Positions 23,232 through 32,953 are shown, numbered from the stretch's first letter. The stretch is DNA of 64,000 nt from Henriciella litoralis (GCF_002088935.1 NZ_NCSS01000006.1:2512407-2576406), one strand, 5' to 3'. Program-made: numbers and translations. Notes: generated by a model from the letters alone, not told the origin.

Positions 23232-24539
23232 ATGCTTCTTGCTCCCAACCTTCATGTGTTCCGGCACCGCGCTTACCTGCATTTCTGGCTGATGCGGGTC
23301 TCAATCGCTGCGGCCCGCCAGATGGAAGCGGTGGCGATCGGTTGGCAGGTCTACAATGTGGCAAGAGATCCGGTCGCGGATGGCGGGCTTGGTTGGGGCA
23401 TCGAGGAATCGGCCCTGCTGCTGGGCCTGATTGGGCTGACGCAATTCGTGCCAGTGCTGCTTCTGTCGCTTGTCGGCGGGCAGGCGGCTGACCGGCTTAA
23501 CCGGAAAATGATCCTGATCGCGTCCAACACCGTCCGGGTGCTGGTCTCGTTCGCGCTTCTGGCGTCAGTTTTCCTGCCGGCAAGCTATGCCTTGCCGATC
23601 ATTTTCAGCGTCGCTGGCACGCTCGGCTGCGTGAACGCCTTCACGCCAGCGGCCGCAAACTCACTCTTTCCCCAGCTTGTGCCGCGCGATGAATTGCCGA
23701 ACGCGATCGCCTGGAACTCGCTCGGCTTCCAGACCGCGACGATAACCGGCCCCGCCATTGGCGGCCTTCTCTACGCAGCAGGCGGCGCAGAAGCGGTCTA
23801 CATCACGGCCATTGTCCTCTCGATCTTTTCCATCGCGGCGATCGCGACGGCAAACACGCCCAAGCACGAAAAGCTCGCCAATGCTCGCGGCTGGTCAATG
23901 GTGTTTGAAGGTCTTGGTTATATCCGGCGCAACAAGATTGTGCTCGGCGCCATTTCGCTGGATCTCGTCGTCGTTTTCTTTGGCGGGGCCAAGGCGCTTC
24001 TGCCGGTCTTCGCGCGCGACATCCTGTTTGTTGGATCGGTGGGTCTGGGCCTGCTGCAGGCAGCGGTCGCTGTTGGGGCCGTCTCTGTCGCCTTCGTTCT
24101 GGCAACCCGTCCGCTTGCCAGGCGCGTCGGTGCCTGGATGATGTGGGCCGTCGGCATCTATGGCGCCGCGACGCTGGTGTTTGGCCTGTCGCAGATGTTC
24201 TGGCTGTCCTTCGCTGCGCTCGCGGTGACCGGTGCCGCGGACGAAATCTCTGTCTATGTGCGCGCGTCGCTCATTCAGCTCGCAACGCCGGACAAGATGA
24301 AAGGGAGAGTGTCTTCTGTCTCCTTCATCTTCATTTCGGCCTCTAATGAGCTTGGTGAGTTTGAGAGCGGGGTCGCCGCGCGGCTCTTAGGGCCGGTTGG
24401 TGCGGTCGTGTTTGGCGGATGCGCGGCGATTGCGACAGCGCTGCTCTGGACGCGTCTCTTCCCGGAGCTTGCCAAGGCCGATCGCTTTGATCGGATTGAG
24501 GAACAGGCCGTCGAACCGACTGGTTCGGCCTCTACGTAG
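23232..24539 (+). CDS. MFS transporter (EntS-like)
   Basis: A 435-residue major facilitator superfamily exporter of the MFS_3 class. Twelve hydrophobic segments are visible, with the cytoplasmic loop motif GGQAADRLNRKMILI between helices 2 and 3. Family members export siderophores or macrolides. It is divergent from the XRE/membrane pair and converges with an amidohydrolase. The substrate is not evident. Confidence 0.9.
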   Translation: MLLAPNLHVFRHRAYLHFWLMRVSIAAARQMEAVAIGWQVYNVARDPVADGGLGWGIEESALLLGLIGLTQFVPVLLLSLVGGQAADRLNRKMILIASNTVRVLVSFALLASVFLPASYALPIIFSVAGTLGCVNAFTPAAANSLFPQLVPRDELPNAIAWNSLGFQTATITGPAIGGLLYAAGGAEAVYITAIVLSIFSIAAIATANTPKHEKLANARGWSMVFEGLGYIRRNKIVLGAISLDLVVVFFGGAKALLPVFARDILFVGSVGLGLLQAAVAVGAVSVAFVLATRPLARRVGAWMMWAVGIYGAATLVFGLSQMFWLSFAALAVTGAADEISVYVRASLIQLATPDKMKGRVSSVSFIFISASNELGEFESGVAARLLGPVGAVVFGGCAAIATALLWTRLFPELAKADRFDRIEEQAVEPTGSAST

Positions 24540-24544
24540 CCCGT

Positions 24545-26284
24545 CTATTCCGCCGCGACCCCCACAGTGCTCGCGAGGGACTGCGCGCCGCGCACCAGCC
24601 TGCCAGGACGTGCGCCGGTCGGGCCGCCATCGCGGTAGATCACCTGACCAGCCACAATCGTTGCCGTATACCCCGTGGCGCGTTGCATCAGCCGCCGCCC
24701 CCCGGCGGGCAGGTCACGGATGATTTCGGGCCGGTGCAGCGTCAGGCCATCATAGTCGATGATATTGAGGTCCGCGCGATAGCCCGGCTGAAGCAGGCCG
24801 CGATCTGCGAGCCCCATCCAGTGGGCCGTATCAGATGTCTGGCGCTTGACGATGAACTCCAGCGGAAGACGGTCTCCGCGGCTACGGTCCCGCGTCCAGT
24901 GGGTCAGCATTGAGGTCGGGAATGAGCCATCGCAGATCATCCCGACATGTGCGCCGCCATCCGACAGGCCGGGTATCGTCGCCGAACTGGTCAGCATTTC
25001 ATAGGACGGATCAAGCGATCCCTGCGCGTAATTCAGGAAGGGCAGATAAAGCATGCCGCGGCCGTCATCTTCCAGCAGGGTATCGAGTGCGACCTCTTCG
25101 GCTGACACGCCGCGCGCGCTGGCAATCGCTTCCACGGTGCGGGTCGCGTCTGGCTCATAGTCCGGCACGGCATCCAGCGTGAACATCTTGCCGAAGCTGC
25201 GCAGCATCACTTTGGCAAAAGGATTGTCGGTCTGCGGCTCCTCAGAGAGCAGCTGCGCACGGAAGTCGGCGTCACGCAGGGCGTCGACCTGCTCGGCCAG
25301 CGGCTTGTCCTTGATCGTGCGATAGGACGGATGCGCCGAAAACGGGTTCATGGTGAGGTCGAGGCCAAGCAGTACGCCAACCGGACGCCCGCACACTTGT
25401 GCACGCATGGGCAGGCCGTCCTCTACGGCTTGCTCAATCGAGCCGAGCAGCACGCGCCAGCCTTCGGGGGCAAGATCAGATTGTGCCAGAGAGACAGACA
25501 GCGGGCGGCCGGACGCTTCAACGATCCGGCGAAGCATGGCCGCTTCCTTCTTCGGGTCATCAAAGTCCGACACAAATTGCAGGACGCCTTTGCCGGCCTC
25601 TTTCAGCGCCATCGCAATTCCGGTCAGCTCCGCTTCAGATGCGGTCAGCGTCGGCGTTGGTTGGCCATCTGATGTGCGGTGATTAAGCGTTCGCGATGTG
25701 GAGAAGCCAAGGGCGCCAGCATTTACGGCGTTTTTCGCAAGACGCGCCATTTCGGCAATATCGGCCTCGCTCGCATCCTCGCGATTGGCACCGCGCTCAC
25801 CCATCACGTAAACGCGAAGCGCCGCATGCGGCAGCTGGGCGGCAAAATCGATGTCGAAGGATTTGTTCGACAGGCTATCGAGGTAATCGGGAAAACTCTC
25901 CCAGTTCCAGGGCAGGCCCTCGGTGAGGACCGGAAACGGGATATCCTCAACCCCTTCCATCAGGCGGATGAGGCGGTCATGGTCTTCCGGCTTGCACGGG
26001 GCAAAGCCGACGCCGCAATTGCCCATGACAGCCGTCGTCACCCCATGAATTGACGAGGGCGTCAGCTGGTCGCCCCAGGTCACCTGACCGTCATAATGGG
26101 TGTGCACATCGACAAAGCCGGGCGTGACAAGCTCGCCCTTTGCATCGATCTCTTCCCGTCCCTTGCCAGAGATGGAGCCGACAGCCGTTATCCGCCCATC
26201 ATCGATTGCGATGTCGGCGTCACGGCCCGGCGCGCCGCTGCCATCAACGACAAAACCGTTTCGGATAACGAGATCATGGGTCAT
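24545..26284 (-). CDS. Amidohydrolase, N-acyl-D-amino acid deacylase family
   Basis: A 579-residue metal-dependent amidohydrolase of the D-aminoacylase/dihydroorotase superfamily. It starts DLVIRNGFVVDGSG and has the metal motif DVHTHYDGQVTW, then a long active-site region with MGNCGVGFAPCKP and a terminal GYRADLNIIDYDGLTLH typical of D-aminoacylases. It hydrolyses N-acyl-D-amino acids or related N-acyl compounds in the cytoplasm. The size is slightly above the family average. No signal peptide. Substrate uncertain. Confidence 0.88.
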   Translation of the reverse strand: MTHDLVIRNGFVVDGSGAPGRDADIAIDDGRITAVGSISGKGREEIDAKGELVTPGFVDVHTHYDGQVTWGDQLTPSSIHGVTTAVMGNCGVGFAPCKPEDHDRLIRLMEGVEDIPFPVLTEGLPWNWESFPDYLDSLSNKSFDIDFAAQLPHAALRVYVMGERGANREDASEADIAEMARLAKNAVNAGALGFSTSRTLNHRTSDGQPTPTLTASEAELTGIAMALKEAGKGVLQFVSDFDDPKKEAAMLRRIVEASGRPLSVSLAQSDLAPEGWRVLLGSIEQAVEDGLPMRAQVCGRPVGVLLGLDLTMNPFSAHPSYRTIKDKPLAEQVDALRDADFRAQLLSEEPQTDNPFAKVMLRSFGKMFTLDAVPDYEPDATRTVEAIASARGVSAEEVALDTLLEDDGRGMLYLPFLNYAQGSLDPSYEMLTSSATIPGLSDGGAHVGMICDGSFPTSMLTHWTRDRSRGDRLPLEFIVKRQTSDTAHWMGLADRGLLQPGYRADLNIIDYDGLTLHRPEIIRDLPAGGRRLMQRATGYTATIVAGQVIYRDGGPTGARPGRLVRGAQSLASTVGVAAE

Positions 26285-26380
26285 GCGGGCTGTCCTCCTG
26301 ATATCCGTCTTGATGCGGAAACTTCAGGTCAGGAAAGCCCGCCTCACGCGGGGTAAGTCAATTGAATTGATGGCGGGCGA

Positions 26381-26845
26381 TCAGCTGATGGGGCAACTGC
26401 CTGTCTCTTCGAAACCTTCGCCGATTTCATCGATGGCCATGCCGATCTTCTGAATGCCGGTACCAAGCTCTGTCATTTCGCCATTCACCGCGGACTCCAA
26501 CATGATCTCACGCATCAGCTGGGAGACAACCTCTTCGGCGCCGGTATTCATTTCCTGCATGCCGTCAGTGACCCGCACAAGCGCAACGTTGATGGCTTGC
26601 TGGTCGGTCTCACTTTGAGCACGAACATATTTGACCATGCAGTCACAGAAGCCATCGGCATCAGTACCCATTTCATCAAAGTTTTCCTGCGCTTCCGGGT
26701 CGCTCGCAAGAATTGCGCAGCGATCATCCAGCGATGCTTTGGCCGTTTTGGCGGGTGTGGTCGCGCCTGTTTCGTCAGTAGATTTTTCACCGCAGCCGGC
26801 AAGCGTAAGGGCTGCGACAGCGCAGATGGCGAAAACTGTTTTCAT
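26381..26845 (-). CDS. Putative lipoprotein
   Basis: A 154-residue exported protein beginning MKTVFAICAVAALTLAGCGE with a lipobox cysteine near residue 18. The mature part has two regions: a Cys-containing helix pair (RCAILAS... FCDCMVKYV) and a C-terminal helical stretch with CPIS at the end. I do not recognise the family. The four cysteines might form disulfides in the periplasm. Start chosen at 26845, with GGGG ahead of it. Confidence 0.7.
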   Translation of the reverse strand: MKTVFAICAVAALTLAGCGEKSTDETGATTPAKTAKASLDDRCAILASDPEAQENFDEMGTDADGFCDCMVKYVRAQSETDQQAINVALVRVTDGMQEMNTGAEEVVSQLMREIMLESAVNGEMTELGTGIQKIGMAIDEIGEGFEETGSCPIS

Positions 26846-26914
26846 GGTGTGTCCCCAATAAATGATGCATCGAACAAGAGCGTCGGTCTGCCCGCTTGTC
26901 CAGCATAAATTCAC

Positions 26915-27931
26915 TCAGGCAAAATGCTTTGATAGTTTCAGACCCTGGCCCTGATAATTGCTCGTCTTGCCGCCATAAGGCGCCGAAGGCGGCGCGCTCA
27001 TATCTTCATAGATGAGTTTGGCGACAGGTTGGCCGTGCTCGAGAATAAACGGCACATCACGTGAGCGCACTTCCAGAACGGCGCGCGAGCCGCCTGCATT
27101 CGTGCCGAAGCCGGGGTCAAAGAAGCCCGCATAATGGGCGCGAAATTCGCCGAGTTCAGGGGCAATAGGCGCCATCTCGGCAGCTTGCTGAAGCGGTACT
27201 TCCACGGCTTCACGCGAGGCGAGGATGTAAAAATCCTCCGGGTTCAGGACCAGCCGCCCTTTATGCGGAAACAAAGGCTCCCAGAAATCGGCGACCTCAT
27301 GGCCAGCGATTTTCTTCAGGTCGATAAGGCCGGCATGGTGCTTGGCGCGCCAGCCGACCGGTTGCCCATCCGGCATGTCCATGTCGATCGACACGATGAT
27401 TTCGCTGGTATTCTGCGGTTTTCCGCGCCGCAGCCGAAGCTGGGCCAGTCGATCGCCCGGACGCACGAGGATCGAAAATGTCCGCGGGCTGATCTCCAGC
27501 CAGAGTGGGCCACGATAGCCTGCCGGAATATCGTCAAACGCCTTGCCGTAATCGGTGACCAGACGTGTGAACACGTCGATCCGCCCGGTTGAGCTTTTTG
27601 GATTCGCGCGGCCCGATACATCCTCAGGAAGATCGACCGTCTCCATAAGGGGCACGAGATAGACACATCCGGTCTCCAGCACGGCCCCGCCTTGGGAAAG
27701 GTCCATCCGGTGCAGCTCCATGCCGGGCTCACGAAGAACCGCCTCGACGCTGCGATGGGCCCCGGTCAGAAAGCTTGCGCGGACACGGTAGGCGGTCTCT
27801 CCGAGCCTCAGATCAAGGCTGGCAGGTTGAATCTGGTCAGCGTCCAGCGCGTTGCTGGATGCAATGCGGCCTTCCCCGAACAAATCTTTCAGTTCCAGAT
27901 CGGACAAAACGCCCATACTTGCGACAGCCAT
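26915..27931 (-). CDS. dcd: 2'-deoxycytidine 5'-triphosphate deaminase
   Basis: A 338-residue alphaproteobacterial form of dCTP deaminase, which makes dUTP for thymidylate synthesis. These enzymes have two dUTPase-like segments; here SLDLRLGETAYRVR, GRANPKSSTGRIDVFTRL and a second half with YAGFFDPGFGTN and GGSRAVLEVRSRDVPF are visible. The ATG at 27931 is more likely than a TTG at 27952. It is divergent from metZ across a 63-nt gap. Confidence 0.88.
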   Translation of the reverse strand: MAVASMGVLSDLELKDLFGEGRIASSNALDADQIQPASLDLRLGETAYRVRASFLTGAHRSVEAVLREPGMELHRMDLSQGGAVLETGCVYLVPLMETVDLPEDVSGRANPKSSTGRIDVFTRLVTDYGKAFDDIPAGYRGPLWLEISPRTFSILVRPGDRLAQLRLRRGKPQNTSEIIVSIDMDMPDGQPVGWRAKHHAGLIDLKKIAGHEVADFWEPLFPHKGRLVLNPEDFYILASREAVEVPLQQAAEMAPIAPELGEFRAHYAGFFDPGFGTNAGGSRAVLEVRSRDVPFILEHGQPVAKLIYEDMSAPPSAPYGGKTSNYQGQGLKLSKHFA

Positions 27932-27994
27932 CCCTTGATCCCTTTCCGACAAGAGGCTTAAGACGGACCGCTCTTGATTGGAAGGACTAAGGCC

Positions 27995-29191
27995 ATGGCA
28001 AAGCGCGATGGGGAAGACTGGAAGCCCGCGACGAAACTCGTGCGCGGCGGCACCATGCGCTCTCAGTTCGGAGAAACCTCCGAAGCGATCTTTCTGACAT
28101 CCGGTTATGCCTATGACAGCGCCGAGCAGGCCGCCCGCCGCATGTCCGGGGAAGAAGAAGGCTTTGTCTATTCCCGCTACGCCAATCCGACGGTGCGTAT
28201 GCTTGAGGACCGGCTTGCCCTGCTCGAAGGCGCTGAAACCTGCCGGGTGACGGCGTCCGGCATGGGCGCGATCTCGTCTGCGATGATTGCCCCAGTGGGC
28301 ACCGGCGACCGTGTGGTTGCCGCCAGCGCGCTTTTTGGCTCCTGCCGGGTGATCTGCCAGACCATCCTGCCGCGCTACGGCGTTGAGACAGAATTTGTCC
28401 AGGGGTCTGACATGGACGCCTGGAAGAAGGCCCTGTCGCGCCCGGCCAAGCTGGTGCTGATCGAGTCTCCTTCCAATCCGCTGCTAGAGGCCGTCGATAT
28501 CGCAGCCGTGGCTGAGCTCGCACATAAGGCGGGTGCCAAACTGATCGTGGATAATGTGTTCGCGACCCCTGTTCTCCAGAAGCCTCTGGAGCTTGGTGCG
28601 GACGTCGCCGTCTATTCCGCCACCAAACATATGGACGGGCAGGGCCGCGTGCTGGCCGGCGCCATTCTTGGCCAGAGCGACTGGATTGAAGAGTTCATCG
28701 ATCCATGGCTGCGTCATACAGGGCCTGCGCCATCGCCCTTCAATGCTTGGGTCGTTCTGAAAGGGATCGAGACGCTTGACCTTCGCGTACGCGCTGCCTG
28801 CCGGACGGCGGCGCGTCTTGCTGACGCGATTGCTGGCCATGCGAACGTGAAAGCCGTGCGCTATCCGGGGCGGACAGACCATCCGCACCATGCGGTGCAC
28901 GCCAAGCAGATGGATGAGGGCGGCACGCTGATTGCCTTTTCGATCAAGGGCGCGCGGGCCGAAGCCTTCAGGGTGCTGAATGCGCTCAACCTGGTCGACA
29001 TCTCCAATAATCTCGGAGACACCAAGTCGCTTGCCTGCCACCCGGCCTCAACCACGCATCGCGCCCTCAATGAGGAAGAGCGAGCCTCGATGGGCCTCGA
29101 TGAGAGCTGGATCAGATTGTCGGTCGGCCTTGAAGATGCCAGCGACCTCGAGGCGGACCTGATGGCCGCGCTCGATGCCTGTGCAAGCTGA
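27995..29191 (+). CDS. metZ: O-succinylhomoserine sulfhydrylase MetZ
   Basis: A 398-residue PLP enzyme of the Cys/Met metabolism family that makes homocysteine directly from O-succinylhomoserine and sulfide. The PLP lysine is in YSATKHMDGQGRVLAGA, a family hallmark. The N-terminal TKLVRGG motif, ETCRVTASGMGAIS and LVESPSNPL-like IESPSNPLLE regions are also present. The start at 27995 follows GGAAGGAC. Cystathionine gamma-synthase cannot be fully excluded, but the overall pattern is of MetZ. Confidence 0.88.
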   Translation: MAKRDGEDWKPATKLVRGGTMRSQFGETSEAIFLTSGYAYDSAEQAARRMSGEEEGFVYSRYANPTVRMLEDRLALLEGAETCRVTASGMGAISSAMIAPVGTGDRVVAASALFGSCRVICQTILPRYGVETEFVQGSDMDAWKKALSRPAKLVLIESPSNPLLEAVDIAAVAELAHKAGAKLIVDNVFATPVLQKPLELGADVAVYSATKHMDGQGRVLAGAILGQSDWIEEFIDPWLRHTGPAPSPFNAWVVLKGIETLDLRVRAACRTAARLADAIAGHANVKAVRYPGRTDHPHHAVHAKQMDEGGTLIAFSIKGARAEAFRVLNALNLVDISNNLGDTKSLACHPASTTHRALNEEERASMGLDESWIRLSVGLEDASDLEADLMAALDACAS

Positions 29192-29206
29192 ATTAGGTCT
29201 AATGGC

Positions 29207-29623
29207 ATGACCGATAATCAGTCGATACCTGAATATGAAGCGGTAACGGACGGTGTTCGTATCCGGGTGCGGCCCCGCTTCATGCAAGAGGAGTCGAGCC
29301 CAGTGCGTAGCCGCTATATCTGGTCCTACACGGTCGAGATCGAGAACAATTCCGATCACACCTGGACGCTGACGACGCGCCATTGGGACATTGTCGATAG
29401 CCTCGGTCGCCGGCAGATTGTCGATGGCGACGGCGTTGTCGGCCAGACGCCTTGCCTCGCGCCTGGCGAGAGCTTCCGCTATTCCTCCGGCGCGCCTCTG
29501 TCCTCGCCTTCGGGCATGATGAGCGGCATGTACACCTTCGTGAAGGACGGTGGCGAAGCGCTTAACGCCCGTATCCCGACATTCTCGCTCGACAGCCCGT
29601 ATGAGCGCTCGCGGCCAAGCTGA
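29207..29623 (+). CDS. apaG: ApaG family protein
   Basis: A 138-residue cytosolic protein with the immunoglobulin-like ApaG fold: VRIRVRPRFMQEESS, YIWSYTVEIENNSDHTWTL, RHWDIVDSLGR, FRYSSGAPLSSPSGMMSG and a Gly-rich GMYTFV end. ApaG is linked to Co2+/Mg2+ tolerance and binds pyrophosphate or nucleotides in some species. It directly follows metZ with 15 nt between, so both are probably one transcript, an arrangement often seen in alphaproteobacteria. Confidence 0.95.
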   Translation: MTDNQSIPEYEAVTDGVRIRVRPRFMQEESSPVRSRYIWSYTVEIENNSDHTWTLTTRHWDIVDSLGRRQIVDGDGVVGQTPCLAPGESFRYSSGAPLSSPSGMMSGMYTFVKDGGEALNARIPTFSLDSPYERSRPS

Positions 29624-29696
29624 TCGCGCGCTTGCCCTTGCGAAAGCGCTGAAATCTGCGTGACCGCCATGGCCGGATACTGCTAGAGGCGGAAAG

Positions 29697-30584
29697 ATGG
29701 GCTTTCGTGACTTTCTTCTTCTCTTTGCCGTCTGTTTCGTCTGGGGCCTCAACCTTGTCGTGACGCGATGGGTCGTTGCGGACGCAGCCGTCCCGCCGGT
29801 ATTCTTCGCCAGCATCCGGTTTCTCGGCATCGCTCTGGTGCTCGTCCCGTTTCTGTTTCCGGCGCCAAAGAACATGCGCGCCCTGTTCCTCATTTCGATG
29901 TGTATGGGCGCGATCCATTTTGCGCTGCTTTTTACCGGTCTCGCGAATGCAGAGGCGAGCGCCGTCTCGGTGACGGGCCAGCTCGGCGTGCCTTTCTCGA
30001 CATTGATGAGCATGGCGTTTCTTGGCGAAACGGTCGGCTGGCGGCGTGGTCTTGGCATTATGCTGGCCTTTGCCGGCGTCACGCTTATTGCGTTCGACCC
30101 GGAAAGCTTCTCCGTCAGCTTCGGCCTGATCTATGTCATTGTATCCGCCTTCATTGGCTCGATCGGCGGCATATTGATGAAGCGTATGGCCCCGATCAGT
30201 GCCCTTCAGCTTCAGGCCTGGGTCGGCATGTTCAGCTTTGCGCCGCTGATGGTGTTCTCCTTCTTTGTGGAACAGAACCAGATCGGCAGCTTCGTCGGTG
30301 GCGGATGGATGGTCTGGGCCGCGACGGCCTTCGCAGTCCTCGGCGTCAGCGTTTTCGGGCACGGCGCGTTTTATACGCTGATCAAGAAATACGACATCTC
30401 GCTGCTCTCGCCGCTAACTTTGATGACGCCAATATGGGGTGTTGTGCTTGCCGTCTCGCTGCTGGGTGAGCCACTGACGTTGCGGCTTATTGTGGGCGCC
30501 GCGATATCGCTCGGCGGCGTCTTTGTGATTGCCGTGCGGCGGAATAAAACCTTGCCTGAGGCAGCCTTCACCGAACAGGTATGA
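29697..30584 (+). CDS. EamA/DMT family transporter
   Basis: A 295-residue drug/metabolite transporter with ten hydrophobic segments and two EamA repeats (about 5-135 and 150-285). Starts MGFRDFLLLFAVCFVWGLNL with the family hallmark WG and the GLNLVVTRW region. Exports amino acids or metabolites in related proteins. It overlaps the following amidase gene by ATGA. Substrate unknown. Confidence 0.92.
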   Translation: MGFRDFLLLFAVCFVWGLNLVVTRWVVADAAVPPVFFASIRFLGIALVLVPFLFPAPKNMRALFLISMCMGAIHFALLFTGLANAEASAVSVTGQLGVPFSTLMSMAFLGETVGWRRGLGIMLAFAGVTLIAFDPESFSVSFGLIYVIVSAFIGSIGGILMKRMAPISALQLQAWVGMFSFAPLMVFSFFVEQNQIGSFVGGGWMVWAATAFAVLGVSVFGHGAFYTLIKKYDISLLSPLTLMTPIWGVVLAVSLLGEPLTLRLIVGAAISLGGVFVIAVRRNKTLPEAAFTEQV

Positions 30585-31276
30585 GCGCCAAAATGAAGAT
30601 CATCCAACGCCCCAGCCCCAATTTCAACGAGCGCAAGGCGCCCCTCGATATGCTCGTTCTGCATTATACGGGCATGGAGACGGGTGACGCGGCCCTTGAG
30701 CGGATGTGCGATGAAGAGGCTTCGGTCTCGGCCCATTACATGATCCGCGAGTGCGGCGAAGTGGTTCAGCTCGTCGCCGAGGACAAGCGGGCCTGGCATG
30801 CGGGCGTTTCGCGCTGGCAGGGCGATGAGGACCTTAACTCCCGCTCAATCGGCATCGAGATCGTCAATGGCGGACACGACTGGCCAGATGATGACGGGGC
30901 GTTGCCCGCTTATCCAGACGCGCAGATCGACGCGGTTATCGCTTTGTCCAAAGCGATCATTGAGCGGTGGAGCATTCCGCAAACCCGGATCGTCGGGCAC
31001 TCTGACATTGCACCTGCGCGCAAAAAGGATCCGGGCGAGCATTTCCCATGGAAGCGTCTCTCCGAACACGCGATCGGCTTTTGGCCATCGGTCGTGGAGC
31101 CATCCAGTGCGCCGCTAGCGGCGTCGTTGATGGCAATTGGATACGATGTGGAGGATGGGCATGCCGCTATCTGCGCCTTTCAGCGGCGCTGGCGACCCTC
31201 AGGCGTCACCGGGGCACCAGACCCAGACACCGTAAACATCGCCGCTGCTGTCGCTTACCTCTATTCCGTCGGCTGA
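30581..31276 (+). CDS. N-acetylmuramoyl-L-alanine amidase (AmiD type)
   Basis: A 231-residue zinc amidase (amidase_2 domain) that cleaves the bond between MurNAc and L-Ala in peptidoglycan. Zinc ligands are the His in MLVLHYTGM (about residue 26), the second His in IVGHSDIAPARKKDPG (about 145) and the Asp of the same DPG motif. The fold continues with SVSAHYMIRECGEV and SRSIGIEIVNGG. A C-terminal region with HAAICAFQRRWRP resembles a peptidoglycan-binding domain. No signal peptide is seen, so it may act on cytoplasmic or recycled muropeptides like AmpD. Confidence 0.93.
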   Translation: MSAKMKIIQRPSPNFNERKAPLDMLVLHYTGMETGDAALERMCDEEASVSAHYMIRECGEVVQLVAEDKRAWHAGVSRWQGDEDLNSRSIGIEIVNGGHDWPDDDGALPAYPDAQIDAVIALSKAIIERWSIPQTRIVGHSDIAPARKKDPGEHFPWKRLSEHAIGFWPSVVEPSSAPLAASLMAIGYDVEDGHAAICAFQRRWRPSGVTGAPDPDTVNIAAAVAYLYSVG

Positions 31277-32202
31277 TCGCCAGCGTCCTGGCCGGTCTTT
31301 GACGGCGTTTCAGCTCGATCAGCGTCCAGCTGAGCAAAACGCGCGGACCACTCCACTGACAGGGCGGCCCCAAGCAGAAGGGACGACACCGACACCATCA
31401 GCCAGATGAAACCAAGGATCAACGAGGCGAGGGCCCCATAGATCGTGTCGAGCACCGAAACCTTGAGATAAAGATGGTAGGCCCAGGTCGCGACACTCCA
31501 GCTGAACGCGCCGGCGGCTGCGCCCGCAACCATGGACCGGCCAGAGCTTAGCCGTCCGTAGAGGGACAGGGAGATGATCAGGTAGAAGATTGCGAAACAG
31601 GCGAGGAATTTGCCGATCCAGAGCCTCGACGCGATTTCTGATATCGTTCGCGCCAGTTCAAAGGCGACAAAGCCCTCTCGCTCAGTTGTGACCGAAAGAA
31701 CCAGCTGGATGGCCCCCAGTATCCAGACCAGCAGGATGAGTAGCGTGGTCATCAGGAGGGATATCCCCTGAAACCGGATAATGTTTGATCGCTTGTCGCT
31801 GCCCGCCACCATGCGGATGCCGGTAATCGCACCTTTGGCGCCGGAGCTGGCCGTATAGAAGACGAGGATGATCGCCAGTAAGGCGCGGATTGTCAGGCCC
31901 TGCGGCGTCGCATCGCGGATCGTTGTCAGGTCGGCCTGCTGCAAGGGGGCCACGGCAGAGGTCAGCACCTGATCGACCGTGTTGGAGAGGCTCTGTGAGA
32001 TTTCATGCGGTAGCAATGAGAAGAGCAGGGTCAGCGTCAGATAGATGATCGGGAAGATCGAGAAGAGCGCATAGAAGCTGATGCCGCCCGTGACGATCCG
32101 CACTTCCGGCTTGGACATGCGAACGATCGCGCACCAGAGCGGCAGGATCAGCCAGTCCAGGACGACTGCGGGTACAGGCAGCTTTTTAAGCCAGGCTTGC
32201 AT
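31261..32202 (-). CDS. YihY/virulence factor BrkB family membrane protein
   Basis: A 313-residue inner-membrane protein of the YihY/BrkB family with six hydrophobic segments. Family motifs seen are ISFYALFSIFPIIYLTLTL, FYTASSGAKGAITGIR and the C-terminal AYHLYLKVSVLDTIYGA with LILGFIWLMVSVSSLLLGA. The role is unsettled; members may link to envelope or polyamine transport. The last 16 bases overlap the convergent amidase gene. Confidence 0.9.
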   Translation of the reverse strand: MQAWLKKLPVPAVVLDWLILPLWCAIVRMSKPEVRIVTGGISFYALFSIFPIIYLTLTLLFSLLPHEISQSLSNTVDQVLTSAVAPLQQADLTTIRDATPQGLTIRALLAIILVFYTASSGAKGAITGIRMVAGSDKRSNIIRFQGISLLMTTLLILLVWILGAIQLVLSVTTEREGFVAFELARTISEIASRLWIGKFLACFAIFYLIISLSLYGRLSSGRSMVAGAAAGAFSWSVATWAYHLYLKVSVLDTIYGALASLILGFIWLMVSVSSLLLGAALSVEWSARFAQLDADRAETPSKTGQDAGDQPTE

Positions 32203-32401
32203 CCGCTCGATTCCTTGTATTGCGGCAAATCATGAGATGAAGATTGGCGCAACTTGCCCCGTCTGGCCAGACGGCTAAAGGCGTTCGCGCCAATCAACAT
32301 GACGATTGTACGCTTGCAAAGCGCAGTTTGGTCGGGATAGAAGCGCGTCGTTCTCATATTGCCGCGGCTGCTGACCCGTCAGGCAATCATTGAGGATCAT
32401 T

Positions 32402-32944
32402 ATGTCTCACCCGAACTCGCGCGGCGAGCGGCGGGCGCTGTCGCGCAAGCTGGATCGTCGCATCGACCATAAGGCCCAGACAAATCGACGCTTTGGCATC
32501 GAGAAAAACTGGAAAAAGATCTATCTGCGTCGCAACAAGCTACAGCGCGCCCGCCAGCTCGGAAAGATCTGGCCGCATCGTGAATGGAAACAGCTAATGG
32601 CTGAAACCGAGCCGCTTCGTATTCTGTTTGTGTGCTCCCGCAACCGGCTGCGCAGCCCAACGGGCGAGGCCGTTTTCAACCAGATTGAAGGCATTGATGC
32701 GCGGTCTGGCGGCACGGCGCGGGACGCAGACCATCAAGTCGACATGGACGATATCAGATGGGCTGAGCTGATCATCTGCATGGAAGCCAAGCACGCGAAC
32801 CGGCTGAAGGCGGACTTCCGGCAGGCGGTTGCCCATAAGCGGATCCGGGTGATTGACGTGCCCGACAATTACAAATTCATGCAGGACGAACTCGTAACTC
32901 TATTACGCGAGCGTGTCATGCCGCTCATTGACCGTATCGAATAG
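32402..32944 (+). CDS. LMW protein tyrosine phosphatase-like protein with basic N-terminal extension
   Basis: A 180-residue protein. Residues 68-180 are a small low-molecular-weight tyrosine phosphatase-like domain (COG4551 type): FVCSRNRLRSPTGEA contains the catalytic loop C78-x5-R84-S85, with a likely acid/loop region around VDMDDIRWAELIICME. The first 67 residues are strongly basic (many R and K) and unlike the catalytic domain. The start at 32402 is supported by GAGG at 6-7 nt; the internal ATG at 32597 has only a weak site. So the extension appears real and could bind RNA or a membrane. Confidence 0.75.
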   Translation: MSHPNSRGERRALSRKLDRRIDHKAQTNRRFGIEKNWKKIYLRRNKLQRARQLGKIWPHREWKQLMAETEPLRILFVCSRNRLRSPTGEAVFNQIEGIDARSGGTARDADHQVDMDDIRWAELIICMEAKHANRLKADFRQAVAHKRIRVIDVPDNYKFMQDELVTLLRERVMPLIDRIE

Positions 32945-32953
32945 ATCGAGGCG

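Noticed and set aside
27953..27994. Possible SAM-II riboswitch before metZ
   Set aside because: The dcd-metZ gap is about 60 nt and contains no recognisable pseudoknot stem; the short CTTGATT/GCTC fragments are not enough.
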